A stretch of 64,000 nucleotides of DNA from Streptomyces ruber (GTDB lineage Bacteria > Actinomycetota > Actinomycetes > Streptomycetales > Streptomycetaceae): the NCBI RefSeq assembly GCF_014648075.1, contig NZ_BMQK01000002.1, positions 62,001-126,000 of the forward strand. The letters are read 5' to 3'. Numbering within the stretch: position 1 is the first letter of the stretch; every line of letters starts with the position of its first letter. A model generated the notes under the pieces. That model was not told where the DNA came from, made no database searches, and worked only from the letters and a program-made list of their open reading frames with translations. Shown here piece after piece: positions 18,165-27,185 of this stretch. The position numbers and the translations under genes were made by a program.

Positions 18165-20138
18165 GTGATCCAGGCCATCGGACTGACCAGCGCCTCCCGC
18201 AGGGAGCGTCCGCCCGCCGTCGACAACGTCTCCCTCGAAGCGTGCCCCGGCCGTGTCACGGCGCTCCTCGGAGCCCCGGGCGCGGGCAAGACGACAACGC
18301 TGAGACTCATGCTCGAACTCCAACGGGGCCGCGGCATCACCTACTTCGCGGGGCGCCCGCTGCACCGCGTCGAGCACCCGCCGCGTGAGGTCGGCGCGGT
18401 CCTCGGTGACGTACCCGGTCATCCGGCCCGCACGGTCCGCGGCCACCTCCGCCTGCTGTGCGCCGCTGTCGGCGTGCCCGGGCGGCGGGCGGACGAAGTC
18501 CTGGAGGCCGTGGGCCTCGTCAGCCTGCGCGACACCCGCCTCGGCGCCCTCCCGCACGGCATCGACCGCCGCCTCGGCGTCGCGTGCGCGCTGCTGGCCG
18601 ACCCGCACACCCTCGTCCTCGACGCCCCCGCCCACGGACTGCCCGTCCGGGAGCGCCGCTGGCTGCACGGGACGCTGCGCGCCCACGCGGCCCAGGGCGG
18701 CACCGTGCTGTTCACCACCCGCGACGCCAAGGAGGCGGCCCGGCACGCCGACCACGTGATCACCCTGGACAGCGGCCGGCTCGTCGCCGACCAGCCGGCG
18801 GCCGACTTCGCCCGCATCCGCCTCCGCCCCCGTGTCGCCGTCCGCAGCCCGCACGCCGCCCGGCTCGCGGCGCTGCTGGCCAAGGAGGCCCGCGACGCGC
18901 GCCGCCCGGTCGAGGTCGTGCGCGAGGACGGCAACCGGCTCTCGGTCTACGGCACCGCCTGCGCCGACGTCGGAGAGACCGCGTTCCGGCACGGCATCCT
19001 GGTCCACCGACTCACCGAGGAGACGGGCGACATGGGGCCGACAACGGCAGACGACGCCCGGCCCTCGGGCGCCCCGGCGTCCGCCGCGCCGACGCCGGGC
19101 GACCGGGCCGAACCGGTGCCCGCCGCCGCTCCGCACGCGGCACGTGCCGAGGCGTCCGCCACCGTGACACCACCCCCGGCCGCCACCGAGCCCTCGCACG
19201 CGCCAGTGACGGAAGCCTCGGCGGACCGCGCGGCGACACCGGTTTCCCGGACGGCGGCGGCACCGCCGACGACGGCGGCTCCGGCGGCGGCCGGCGACCA
19301 GCCCCCGCTCGCCCCGCTCCCTCCGCTTCCCCCACCCATCACCGTCCGCCCCGCCCGGGCCCCCACGTATCCCCTCCGCTACGAGCTGCGCCGCGCCGCC
19401 GGGACCGGTGCCGGCCGGCGCACCGTGGTCGCCGCACTGGCCGGCTCCGTGCTGCTCTCCCTCGTCCTCGCGCGCATCGGGCACACTCCGGGCCCCAGCC
19501 TCCTCGTCGCCTGGCCGCAGGAGCTGCCCCTGCCGCCCGCGGCGCTCGGCGCCGGGCTGCTCGGGGCGCTCGCGTTCGGTGAGGAGTTCCGGCACCCCGT
19601 CCTGGCCGCCGACCGCGGCGCCGTTCCCCGCCGTCCGGGACTGCTCATCGCGAAACTGGCCGTCGCCGCGGCCACCGCGGTGCTCCTGGCCGTGCTCACG
19701 GTGGGCTGTGATCTCGAAGCGCTCCACCTGCTGTACGGGCGGGAGGTCGGGGGTGTGCCCGCGGACTGGCCGTCCGCGGTGACGAGTTGGATCGGCCTCG
19801 TCGTCGGGTGCTCCTGGGCCGGGGTGCTGGCCGCCGGGATCTTCCGGTCCACCTCCGCGGGGCTGGCCGCGGTGCTCTCGGTGCCCGTTCTCGTCGTACC
19901 CCTCGTGCACACGGTGCAGGGGGCGGGCGCACGGATCGCGGCGGGGCTCTCGGCACAGCTGCGTGAGCTGGCCCCGGTGCGCCTGGTGCGCGCGGTGCGG
20001 TGGCCGTTCGGAGGGGAGGAGTACCTGACCGCCGCGGCCCGGGCGGTCGGCCAACCCGTGGGCGGAGCACTGCTGTTGTCGCTGGCCGGGCTGCTCGGCG
20101 CATACCTGCTCACGACCCTGCGCGGCGGGGCCCGATGA
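18165..20138 (+). CDS. Fused ABC-transporter ATPase-permease with degenerate catalytic motifs
   Basis: An ABC-2-type transporter half in which an ATPase domain (about 1-215), a Pro/Ala-rich linker (about 290-400) and a membrane domain with around six hydrophobic segments (about 425-655) share one chain. Walker A is intact (GAPGAGKTT, 36-44). Other motifs are altered: the signature reads LPHGIDRR, Walker B reads LVLDAPAHGL with Ala154 where the catalytic Glu is expected, and the switch position reads FTTRD with Arg186 in place of His. It may bind ATP but hydrolyse it poorly, or act as one half of an asymmetric pair. The GTG at 18165 follows TATCTT by 7 bases, suggesting leaderless expression. 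The gene directly precedes whiH. Confidence 0.82.
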   Translation: MIQAIGLTSASRRERPPAVDNVSLEACPGRVTALLGAPGAGKTTTLRLMLELQRGRGITYFAGRPLHRVEHPPREVGAVLGDVPGHPARTVRGHLRLLCAAVGVPGRRADEVLEAVGLVSLRDTRLGALPHGIDRRLGVACALLADPHTLVLDAPAHGLPVRERRWLHGTLRAHAAQGGTVLFTTRDAKEAARHADHVITLDSGRLVADQPAADFARIRLRPRVAVRSPHAARLAALLAKEARDARRPVEVVREDGNRLSVYGTACADVGETAFRHGILVHRLTEETGDMGPTTADDARPSGAPASAAPTPGDRAEPVPAAAPHAARAEASATVTPPPAATEPSHAPVTEASADRAATPVSRTAAAPPTTAAPAAAGDQPPLAPLPPLPPPITVRPARAPTYPLRYELRRAAGTGAGRRTVVAALAGSVLLSLVLARIGHTPGPSLLVAWPQELPLPPAALGAGLLGALAFGEEFRHPVLAADRGAVPRRPGLLIAKLAVAAATAVLLAVLTVGCDLEALHLLYGREVGGVPADWPSAVTSWIGLVVGCSWAGVLAAGIFRSTSAGLAAVLSVPVLVVPLVHTVQGAGARIAAGLSAQLRELAPVRLVRAVRWPFGGEEYLTAAARAVGQPVGGALLLSLAGLLGAYLLTTLRGGAR

Positions 20139-20200
20139 CTGCTGTCGGCGCTCTTCCGTCGCCGCCCTATGCACAACTCCACGGAGAACGCCCATTTCTT

Positions 20201-20208
20201 TCCGATAA
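20201..20208 (+). promoter_or_regulatory. Candidate sigma-WhiG -10 element of whiH
   Basis: TCCGATAA matches 7 of 8 bases of the WhiG-type -10 (GCCGATAA), about 93 bases before the whiH start. In S. coelicolor whiH is a WhiG target. A TAAA-type -35 at 14-16 bases is not clear here, so the site is tentative. Confidence 0.4.
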
Positions 20209-20300
20209 GGCGTCAATTGCGATGGGGTGAGCGATCACCCTTTCGTGTGCTTTTCACCAAAGCCCTCAAGGCAGTTGAGGGCGGCGCCGACAAAGGATGC

Positions 20301-21188
20301 GTGAGTACCCTTGCGCACACCATGATGACCGCCGCCCGCTCCGCCGACTCCGGCCTGGCCGGCCCGGGCGAACTCGACCGCTACTCCTACACCGAAGCGC
20401 CCGGCGCCGACCGCGTCGGCGCCCCGGCCTGGGAAGGCTCCGACCCCGAGCTGGGACGCGTCGGCCGGCGCGCAGCCGGCAGCCGCGGACGCGGACTGCA
20501 CGGCCAACTCGTCCAGCAGCTCGGACAGATGATCGTCTCCGGCGATCTCGGCGCGGACCGCCCGCTCGTCCCCGAGGAGATCGGACAGCGGTTCGAGGTC
20601 TCCCGCACCGTCGTCCGCGAGTCGCTCCGCGTCCTGGAGGCGAAGGGGCTGGTCAGCGCCCGCCCCAACGTCGGCACTCGGGTGCGCCCGGTCAGCGACT
20701 GGAACCTCCTCGACCCGGACATCATCGAGTGGCGCGCCTTCGGGCCGCAGCGCGACGACCAGCGGCGCGAGCTGAACGAGCTGCGCTGGACGATCGAACC
20801 CCTCGCCGCGCGCCTGGCCGCCGGGCACGGACGCGAGGAGGTCCAGCAGCGGCTCGGCGACATGGTCGAGATCATGGGTCACGCCATGGGGCAGGGCGAC
20901 GCGCTCACCTTCTCGCGGGCGGACGCCGAGTTCCACTCCCTGCTCATCCAGGTCGCGGGCAACCGCATGCTGGAGCACCTCTCCGGCATCGTCTCGGCCG
21001 CCCTGCAGGTCTCCGGCGGCCCGGTCACCGGTTGTGACCGGCCCAACGAGAACTCGCTGGCGCACCACGCACGGATCGTCGACGGCCTCGCCGCGGGCGA
21101 CGGCGCGGCGGCCGAGGCGGCGATGCGCCAACTGCTCACGGTCCACCCCGAGGTGGAGCGCGTGGTCCCCGCGCCGCGCGAGCACTGA
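20301..21188 (+). CDS. whiH: GntR-family sporulation regulator WhiH
   Basis: FadR-type GntR regulator needed in streptomycetes for sporulation septation in aerial hyphae. The protein has 295 residues. A divergent leader begins VSTLAHTMMTAARSADSGLAG. The winged helix follows at about 60-125 (ISGDLGADRPLVPEEIGQRF-type helix, then SRTVVRESLRVLEAKGLVS). A C-terminal all-helical FCD ligand domain spans about 145-280, with metal/carboxylate-binding Asp and His residues (RADAEFHSLL, ENSLAHHARIVDGL). The GTG at 20301 is preceded by AAAGGA and gives the usual N-terminus. It lies immediately upstream of hrdB, the conserved streptomycete order. A WhiG-like -10 is at 20201. Confidence 0.93.
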   Translation: MSTLAHTMMTAARSADSGLAGPGELDRYSYTEAPGADRVGAPAWEGSDPELGRVGRRAAGSRGRGLHGQLVQQLGQMIVSGDLGADRPLVPEEIGQRFEVSRTVVRESLRVLEAKGLVSARPNVGTRVRPVSDWNLLDPDIIEWRAFGPQRDDQRRELNELRWTIEPLAARLAAGHGREEVQQRLGDMVEIMGHAMGQGDALTFSRADAEFHSLLIQVAGNRMLEHLSGIVSAALQVSGGPVTGCDRPNENSLAHHARIVDGLAAGDGAAAEAAMRQLLTVHPEVERVVPAPREH

Positions 21189-21253
21189 CCGCGCACCGGG
21201 GGCGGCACGGTCGTCGGGTGCGGGTCCTCTCCCTGAAGCACCCGGCTGCGTCG

Positions 21254-21314
21254 CCTTCCGCCGTCGGGCTCCATCGGCTCCCCCGGGGAACCGGCGGGGT
21301 CCGACGGCGGAAGG
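21254..21314 (+). terminator. whiH terminator
   Basis: CCTTCCGCCGTCGG (21254-21267) pairs perfectly with 21301-21314 around a 33-base loop that can itself fold. It lies 65 bases past the whiH stop. Confidence 0.65.
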
Positions 21315-21424
21315 GGCGGTGAACACACCGGGTACGCGCCCATGAGGGTCCCGACTGGCAACCTTTGATCGGGTTCAGGTGCATATGGGCGTCTACGGGG
21401 TGTGACTCGGGCCACGCAGATTGG

Positions 21425-21453
21425 GCGTAACGCTCCTCGGAACAGTGCGATGA
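21425..21453 (+). promoter_or_regulatory. ECF-type hrdB promoter
   Basis: A -35 GCGTAAC (21425-21431) and a -10 CGATGA (21448-21453) are 16 bases apart. This resembles the hrdB promoter read by the ECF sigma factor ShbA in streptomycetes. It implies a leader of about 155 bases before the hrdB GTG. The hexamers are read directly; use by ShbA is inferred from the family. Confidence 0.6.
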
Positions 21454-21617
21454 CCTAAGAGGTGACAGCCGAGAAGGGAATACGGACGCCGCTCATGGCG
21501 CTGTGCTCTTGTCGGCCCCCGCCTGCGCCGTCGGCCCATCCTCAGTCGGCGGTCGTCGGCTCCTGTTCGCAGTGGACGGGGCCGGAAGCCGTTTTCCAAC
21601 GTTCCGAGAGGTTGTTC

Positions 21618-23159
21618 GTGTCGGCCAGCACATCCCGTACGCTCCCGCCGGAGATCGCCGAGTCCGTCTCTGTCATGGCGCTCATTGAGCGGGGAAAGGC
21701 TGAGGGGCAGATCGCCGGCGACGACGTGCGTCGGGCCTTCGAAGCTGACCAGATCCCGGCCACTCAGTGGAAGAACGTACTGCGCAGCCTCAACCAGATC
21801 CTCGAGGAAGAGGGTGTGACGCTGATGGTCAGTGCGGCGGAGCCCAAGCGCACCCGCAAGAGCGTCGCAGCGAAGAGTCCGGCCAAGCGCACCGCCACCA
21901 AGACCGTGGCGGCGAAGACGGTGACCGCCAAGAAGGCCACTGCCACCGCCGCCCCGGCGGCCTCCCCGGCCGACGATCCCACCGAGGGCGCCGCACCCGC
22001 CAAGAAGGCCGCGGCGAAGAAGACGACCGCCAAGAAGGCCGTAGCCAAGAAGGCCGTCGCCAAGAAGACGGCGGCCAAGAAGACGACAGCCAAGAAGGAC
22101 GACGTCGAGCTGCTCGACGACGAGGCGCTCGAGGAGACCCCGGCCCCCGGCAAGCCCGGCGAGGAGCCCGAGGGCACCGAGAACGCCGGTTTCGTCCTGT
22201 CCGACGAGGACGAGGACGACGCGCCCGCCCAGCAGGTCGCCGCCGCCGGCGCCACCGCGGACCCCGTCAAGGACTACCTCAAGCAGATCGGCAAGGTCCC
22301 CCTGCTCAACGCCGAGCAGGAGGTCGAGCTCGCCAAGCGCATCGAGGCGGGCCTCTTCGCCGAGGACAAGCTGTCCGCCGCCGACAAGCTCGCCCCGAAG
22401 CTCAAGCGCGAGCTGGAGATCATCGCCGAGGACGGCCGCCGCGCCAAGAACCACCTGCTGGAGGCCAACCTCCGCCTCGTGGTCTCCCTGGCCAAGCGCT
22501 ACACGGGCCGCGGCATGCTCTTCCTGGACCTGATCCAGGAGGGCAACCTCGGTCTGATCCGCGCGGTGGAGAAGTTCGACTACACCAAGGGCTACAAGTT
22601 CTCCACGTACGCCACCTGGTGGATCCGTCAGGCGATCACCCGCGCCATGGCCGACCAGGCCCGCACCATCCGTATCCCGGTGCACATGGTCGAGGTCATC
22701 AACAAGCTGGCCCGCGTCCAGCGCCAGATGCTCCAGGACCTGGGCCGCGAGCCCACCCCGGAGGAGCTGGCCAAGGAGCTCGACATGACCCCGGAGAAGG
22801 TCATCGAGGTCCAGAAGTACGGCCGCGAGCCCATCTCGCTGCACACCCCGCTCGGCGAGGACGGCGACAGCGAGTTCGGTGACCTCATCGAGGACTCCGA
22901 GGCCGTCGTACCGGCGGACGCGGTCAGCTTCACGCTCCTGCAGGAGCAGCTGCACTCCGTGCTCGACACCCTGTCCGAGCGCGAGGCGGGCGTCGTCTCG
23001 ATGCGCTTCGGTCTCACCGACGGTCAGCCGAAGACCCTCGACGAGATCGGCAAGGTGTACGGCGTCACCCGTGAGCGGATCCGTCAGATCGAGTCCAAGA
23101 CGATGTCGAAGCTGCGGCACCCCTCGCGTTCGCAGGTCCTGCGCGACTACCTGGACTGA
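21618..23159 (+). CDS. hrdB: Principal RNA polymerase sigma factor HrdB
   Basis: The essential group 1 (sigma-70) factor for housekeeping transcription. It has 513 residues. An N-terminal helical segment is followed by a Lys/Ala-rich repeat tract ([17 protein letters not shown], about 75-165) and an acidic stretch ([11 protein letters not shown]). Region 1.2 begins near 215 ([20 protein letters not shown]), region 2 includes [20 protein letters not shown], and region 4 includes [20 protein letters not shown]. The GTG at 21618 gives the known streptomycete N-terminus [16 protein letters not shown] and follows GAGAGG. It is preceded by an ECF-type promoter and a long leader, and ended by a strong hairpin at 23204. 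Confidence 0.98.
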   Translation: MSASTSRTLPPEIAESVSVMALIERGKAEGQIAGDDVRRAFEADQIPATQWKNVLRSLNQILEEEGVTLMVSAAEPKRTRKSVAAKSPAKRTATKTVAAKTVTAKKATATAAPAASPADDPTEGAAPAKKAAAKKTTAKKAVAKKAVAKKTAAKKTTAKKDDVELLDDEALEETPAPGKPGEEPEGTENAGFVLSDEDEDDAPAQQVAAAGATADPVKDYLKQIGKVPLLNAEQEVELAKRIEAGLFAEDKLSAADKLAPKLKRELEIIAEDGRRAKNHLLEANLRLVVSLAKRYTGRGMLFLDLIQEGNLGLIRAVEKFDYTKGYKFSTYATWWIRQAITRAMADQARTIRIPVHMVEVINKLARVQRQMLQDLGREPTPEELAKELDMTPEKVIEVQKYGREPISLHTPLGEDGDSEFGDLIEDSEAVVPADAVSFTLLQEQLHSVLDTLSEREAGVVSMRFGLTDGQPKTLDEIGKVYGVTRERIRQIESKTMSKLRHPSRSQVLRDYLD

Positions 23160-23203
23160 GGACGACCGCCTCGACCGCGCAGCGGCGAGTTTCGGTCGTA
23201 CGT

Positions 23204-23242
23204 CCGAAGGCCCGGCCTCCCTGGTGGAAGCCGGGCCTTCGG
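23204..23242 (+). terminator. hrdB terminator
   Basis: CCGAAGGCCCGGC (23204-23216) pairs with 23230-23242 around a 13-base loop, 44 bases after the hrdB stop. Confidence 0.85.
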
Positions 23243-23319
23243 CGCGTGTGCAGCACGCCGGAGCCCTCCCGGTGGACCACTCTGGGTGTGCCACCGACTC
23301 CCCGCAGTGAGGAGCCCCC

Positions 23320-24144
23320 ATGCGTCGCCGCTTCGCCCGAGTACTGGCCCTCACGGCCGCCGCGGTCGGTGCGGCCGTGATACCGCTCACGGCGTTCGGG
23401 CCCGCGACGGCGCACGCCGTCATCGGTGGTCACCCGGTCGAGATCTCGCGGACCCCGTGGGCGGTGGCGCTGTCGAGCCGCGACCGGTTCGGCCCGGAGA
23501 GGTCGGGACAGTTCTGCGGCGGGGTGCTGGTCGCGCCCTCGACCGTGCTGACCGCGGCCCACTGTCTGAGCGAGGCCGTGCTGGGGACGCCCCGCGAGCG
23601 GCTCACGGACCTGAGGGCGATCGCGGGCCGCGGGGATCTGCTGTCGAAGCGGGGCCGCGAGATCGCGGTACGCAGGATGTGGGTCAATCCCGGCTACGAC
23701 ATCGGCACCAACGCGGGCGACTTCGCGGTGCTCACCCTCGCCGCGCCGCTGCCGGCGAGCTCGGTGATCCCCATGGCGCGGGCCGGTGACGCCGCGTACC
23801 GGCCCGGCACGGTCGGTGCGGTCTACGGCTGGGGTGACACGACGGGGACCGGCGACTACGCCCGTACGCTACGGGCGTCGAACGTCCGGATCCTGCCCGA
23901 CTCCGTCTGCGAGAAGGCGTACCCCGGCAGTGAGGAGGGCACGTACGCGGCCCGGACCATGGTGTGCGCCGGTGAACCGGCGGGTGGCCGGGACGCCTGC
24001 CAGGGCGACAGCGGCGGCCCGCTGGTCGCCCGGGGCAAGGTGATCGGTCTCGTGTCCTGGGGAAGCGGATGCGGTCACGCCGGGAATCCGGGGGTGTACA
24101 CCCGGATCTCGGAGATCGCGGGAGCGCTGGGGCGCGCCCGATGA
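23320..24144 (+). CDS. Secreted trypsin-like serine protease (S1 family)
   Basis: An exported endopeptidase of 274 residues. A typical Sec signal peptide (MRRRFARVLALTAAAVGAAV, cleavage likely after AHA at 33) leads directly into VIGGHP, the usual mature N-terminus. There is thus almost no propeptide to keep it inactive. The catalytic triad is complete: His81 (TAAHC), Asp134 (GDFAVLTL) and Ser231 (CQGDSGGP). Cysteines pair in the normal S1 pattern. The ATG follows GAGGAG. Trypsin-like (Arg/Lys) specificity is suggested by the Asp at RDACQGDSGG. It is a single gene downstream of hrdB, ending in a convergent terminator. Confidence 0.93.
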   Translation: MRRRFARVLALTAAAVGAAVIPLTAFGPATAHAVIGGHPVEISRTPWAVALSSRDRFGPERSGQFCGGVLVAPSTVLTAAHCLSEAVLGTPRERLTDLRAIAGRGDLLSKRGREIAVRRMWVNPGYDIGTNAGDFAVLTLAAPLPASSVIPMARAGDAAYRPGTVGAVYGWGDTTGTGDYARTLRASNVRILPDSVCEKAYPGSEEGTYAARTMVCAGEPAGGRDACQGDSGGPLVARGKVIGLVSWGSGCGHAGNPGVYTRISEIAGALGRAR

Positions 24145-24260
24145 GACGGGGAAGGCCCCGTCGGCCGCGGGCGGTGGGCGGGTCTCGTCAGTGGCCGTGC
24201 CGTGCGTGCCGTGTGTGACCCGTGAGGTGCACGGTGTAAGCGGTGTCATGGGTACGAGGA

Positions 24261-24296
24261 CGGGCGGTCACTCCCTGAACAGGGGGTGACCGCCCG
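24261..24296. terminator. Bidirectional terminator, protease / DUF7455
   Basis: CGGGCGGTCAC (24261-24271) pairs with GTGACCGCCCG (24286-24296) in a tight hairpin between convergent genes. Confidence 0.8.
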
Positions 24297-24340
24297 GTTC
24301 ACCGGCCTGGTGCCGGCGCTGGCTCGTCGTGTTGCGAGTG

Positions 24341-24571
24341 TCAGCGTTCCTCTTCGCCGGCGGACGCCGGGACGGACGTCAGTCGCTCGGTCTCGTCCTG
24401 TATCTCAGCGGCGATCTTCTTGAGCTCCGGCTCGAACTTGCGACCGTGGTGAGCGCAGAAGAGCAGTTCTCCACCGCTCAGCAGCACGACCCGCAGGTAG
24501 GCCTGGGCGCCGCAACGGTCGCATCGGTCAGCGGCCGTCAGCGGGCTCGCGGGGGTCAGAACAGTAGTCAC
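24341..24571 (-). CDS. Small zinc-finger-like protein (DUF7455)
   Basis: A 76-residue protein conserved in actinobacteria, of unknown function. A CxxC pair (Cys17, Cys20 in DRCDRCGAQAY) and a Cys39/His41-42 cluster (LLFCAHHGRKFEPEL) suggest one bound zinc ion. The C-terminal third is a charged helix (KKIAAEIQDETERL). The GTG start follows AAGAGG. It is divergent from parE, with a 442-base intergenic region between. Confidence 0.85.
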   Translation of the reverse strand: MTTVLTPASPLTAADRCDRCGAQAYLRVVLLSGGELLFCAHHGRKFEPELKKIAAEIQDETERLTSVPASAGEEER

Positions 24572-25013
24572 GTCGCCTCTTCTCTAGCTCGACGAGCTGT
24601 CGTACCAGGGTCAACATCCAACCAGGCCGAAAACGTTCCCGCTCGCGGCATTTCCTCGAAAAAATCTTTCCAGGCCGGCTGTCTGCTGCCGGTTGGCGGC
24701 GAATGTGCCGTAGTGCATGTCTGTATGTCGTACGGTTTCGCGCTGTCTATTGGTTGTCAGGTCCTCACCGGCCCCGTCGCCGGTTGTTCATGAGGACGTG
24801 CCCGGAGCCTAAATGGTTCATGCCTCGAAGGGAACGTGATATGTACTTCACTCCAACGAGGGATCGAACGCCCGTGCGACTCTGGACTACTCTGAGACCA
24901 GAGGAGGGTGGCGTTACAACGGCTCTACCAGGCATCGGTACCCTCGGAGCGGCAACCGAGCCGCGTCCTTACCCCAAAGGACCCCACCTGAAATTCAGCG
25001 AGGAGCGAACCGC
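24572..25013 (+). other. parE upstream region
   Basis: 442 bases, noticeably less GC-rich than the genes. A putative promoter is TCGAAC (24864-24869), 18 bases, TACTCT (24888-24893). The -35 overlaps a LexA-like box (24864-24879). The first 100 bases should hold the promoter of the minus-strand small gene. Reading frames here lack protein-like composition. Confidence 0.5.
24864..24879 (+). promoter_or_regulatory. LexA-like box over the presumed parE promoter
   Basis: TCGAAC-GCCC-GTGCGA differs at one position from the palindromic TCGAAC-N4-GTTCGA SOS box. It coincides with the likely -35 of parE. Functional binding is not shown. Confidence 0.4.
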
Positions 25014-27137
25014 GTGACCGCCGACACGTCCGTGCCGTCCACAGCGCTGCTGACCGGAGCAGACCGGGACGGTTCCAACTACACCGCGCGGCACCTGCTC
25101 GTCCTCGAGGGGCTCGAGGCCGTGCGCAAGCGCCCCGGTATGTACATCGGATCGACCGACAGCCGCGGTCTGATGCACTGCCTCTGGGAGATCATCGACA
25201 ACTCCGTGGACGAGGCCCTCGGCGGCTACTGCGACCACATCGAGGTGGTCCTCCACGACGACGGCTCCGTCGAGGTCCGCGACAACGGCCGTGGCATCCC
25301 GGTCGACGTCGAGCCCAAGACCGGCCTCTCCGGCGTCGAGGTCGTCATGACCAAGCTGCACGCCGGCGGCAAGTTCGGCGGCGGCTCCTACGCGGCCTCC
25401 GGCGGTCTGCACGGCGTGGGCGCCTCCGTGGTGAACGCGCTCTCGGCCCGGCTGGACGTCGAGGTGGACCGTGCCGGGCACACCCACGCGATCAGCTTCC
25501 GGCGCGGCGTGCCCGGCGCCTTCGCGGGGAACGGCCAGGACGCCAAGTTCGAGGCCGGGAACGGCCTGCGCAAGGCCAGGAAGATCCCCAAGAGCCGTAC
25601 CGGCACGCGCGTGCGCTACTGGGCCGACCGCCAGATCTTCCTCAAGGACGCCAAGCTCTCCCTGGAGACGCTGCACCAGCGCGCCCGCCAGACCGCCTTC
25701 CTGGTGCCCGGACTGACCATCGTCGTCCGGGACGAGCTCGGGCTCGGCGAGGGCGGCAGCAAGGGCGAGGAGTCCTTCCGCTTCGACGGCGGCATCAGCG
25801 AGTTCTGCGAGTACCTGGCGAGCGACAAGCCCATCTGCGACGTCCTGCGCTTCTCCGGGCAGGGCACCTTCAGGGAGACCGTGCCCGTCCTGGACGAGCA
25901 CGGCCAGATGACGCCCACCCAGGTCACCCGTGAGCTCGGCGTCGACGTCGCGCTGCGCTGGGGCACCGGCTACGACACGACCCTCAAGTCGTTCGTGAAC
26001 ATCATCGCCACCCCCAAGGGCGGCACCCACGTCGCGGGCTTCGAACAGGCCGTGGCCTCCACCATGAACGAGGTGCTGCGCGCCAAGAAGCTGCTGCGCG
26101 TCGCCGAGGACGACATCGTCAAGGACGACGCCCTGGAGGGCCTCACCGCCGTCGTCACCGTGCGGCTGGCCGAGCCGCAGTTCGAGGGCCAGACCAAGGA
26201 GGTGCTCGGCACGTCGGCGGCCCGCCGCATCGTGGCGAACGTGATCTCCAAGGAGCTCAAGGGCTTCCTGACCTCCACCAAGCGCGACGCGGCCGCCCAG
26301 GCCCGCGTCGTCATGGAGAAGGCCGTCGCCGCCGCCCGTACGCGCATCGCGGCCCGTCAGCACAAGGACGCGCAGCGGCGGAAGACCGCCCTGGAGTCCT
26401 CCTCGCTGCCCGCCAAGCTCGCGGACTGCCGCAGCGACGACGTCGACCGCAGCGAACTGTTCATCGTCGAGGGCGACTCCGCGCTCGGTACGGCCAAGCT
26501 CGCCCGGAACTCCGAGTTCCAGGCGCTGCTGCCGATCCGCGGCAAGATCCTCAACGTCCAGAAGTCGTCCGTGACCGACATGCTCAAGAACACCGAGTGC
26601 GGTGCGATCATCCAGGTCATAGGGGCCGGCTCGGGCCGGACCTTCGACATCGACGCCGCCCGCTACGGCAAGATCATCATGATGACCGACGCCGACGTGG
26701 ACGGTTCGCACATCCGGACGCTGCTGCTGACGCTGTTCCACCGCTACATGCGGCCCATGGTCGAGGCCGGCCGGGTCTTCGCCGCGGTGCCGCCGCTGCA
26801 CCGCATCGAGCTCGTGCAGCCGAAGAAGGGCCAGGACAAGTACGTCTACACGTACTCGGACCGCGAACTGCGCGACAAGCTCATGGAGTTCCAGACCAAG
26901 GGCGTCCGTTACAAGGACTCGATCCAGCGCTACAAGGGCCTCGGCGAGATGGACGCCGACCAGCTGGCCGAGACCACGATGGATCCGCGCCGGCGGACCC
27001 TGCGCCGGATCAACCTCTCCGACCTGGACGCCGCCGAGCAGATCTTCGACCTGCTGATGGGCAACGACGTCGCCCCGCGCAAGGAGTTCATCTCCAGCTC
27101 GGCGGCGACGCTGGACCGGTCGCGCATCGACGCGTGA
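25014..27137 (+). CDS. parE: DNA topoisomerase IV subunit B (GyrB-like)
   Basis: ATPase subunit of the second type IIA topoisomerase, which with ParC (33380-35833) decatenates daughter chromosomes. The protein has 707 residues. The GHKL ATPase domain shows NSVDEAL, VEVRDNGRGIP and the GGSYAASGGLHGVG lid. The transducer domain follows. The TOPRIM domain has EGDSALGTAK (Glu near 486) and DADVDGSHI near 560. The C-terminal half ends with the YKGLGEMDADQL motif. EGDSALGTAK instead of the EGDSAGGSAK of GyrB, and the distant parC rather than an adjacent gyrA, support ParE. The GTG start follows GAGGAG by 8 bases. The same separated parE/parC layout is known in S. coelicolor. Confidence 0.95.
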   Translation: MTADTSVPSTALLTGADRDGSNYTARHLLVLEGLEAVRKRPGMYIGSTDSRGLMHCLWEIIDNSVDEALGGYCDHIEVVLHDDGSVEVRDNGRGIPVDVEPKTGLSGVEVVMTKLHAGGKFGGGSYAASGGLHGVGASVVNALSARLDVEVDRAGHTHAISFRRGVPGAFAGNGQDAKFEAGNGLRKARKIPKSRTGTRVRYWADRQIFLKDAKLSLETLHQRARQTAFLVPGLTIVVRDELGLGEGGSKGEESFRFDGGISEFCEYLASDKPICDVLRFSGQGTFRETVPVLDEHGQMTPTQVTRELGVDVALRWGTGYDTTLKSFVNIIATPKGGTHVAGFEQAVASTMNEVLRAKKLLRVAEDDIVKDDALEGLTAVVTVRLAEPQFEGQTKEVLGTSAARRIVANVISKELKGFLTSTKRDAAAQARVVMEKAVAAARTRIAARQHKDAQRRKTALESSSLPAKLADCRSDDVDRSELFIVEGDSALGTAKLARNSEFQALLPIRGKILNVQKSSVTDMLKNTECGAIIQVIGAGSGRTFDIDAARYGKIIMMTDADVDGSHIRTLLLTLFHRYMRPMVEAGRVFAAVPPLHRIELVQPKKGQDKYVYTYSDRELRDKLMEFQTKGVRYKDSIQRYKGLGEMDADQLAETTMDPRRRTLRRINLSDLDAAEQIFDLLMGNDVAPRKEFISSSAATLDRSRIDA

Positions 27138-27185
27138 GCGCTCCGCCGGGTGCGGGGGCGTAGGTCCGGTGACTGTCTGCGGGTC

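Noticed and set aside
20213..20238. Alternative WhiG promoter TCAA-N14-AGCGATCA
   Set aside because: The -10 matches only 5 of 8 positions, worse than TCCGATAA at 20201.
24703..25017. Plus-strand frame of about 100 codons before parE
   Set aside because: It covers the parE promoter region, has no family resemblance, and its codon usage differs from the genes.
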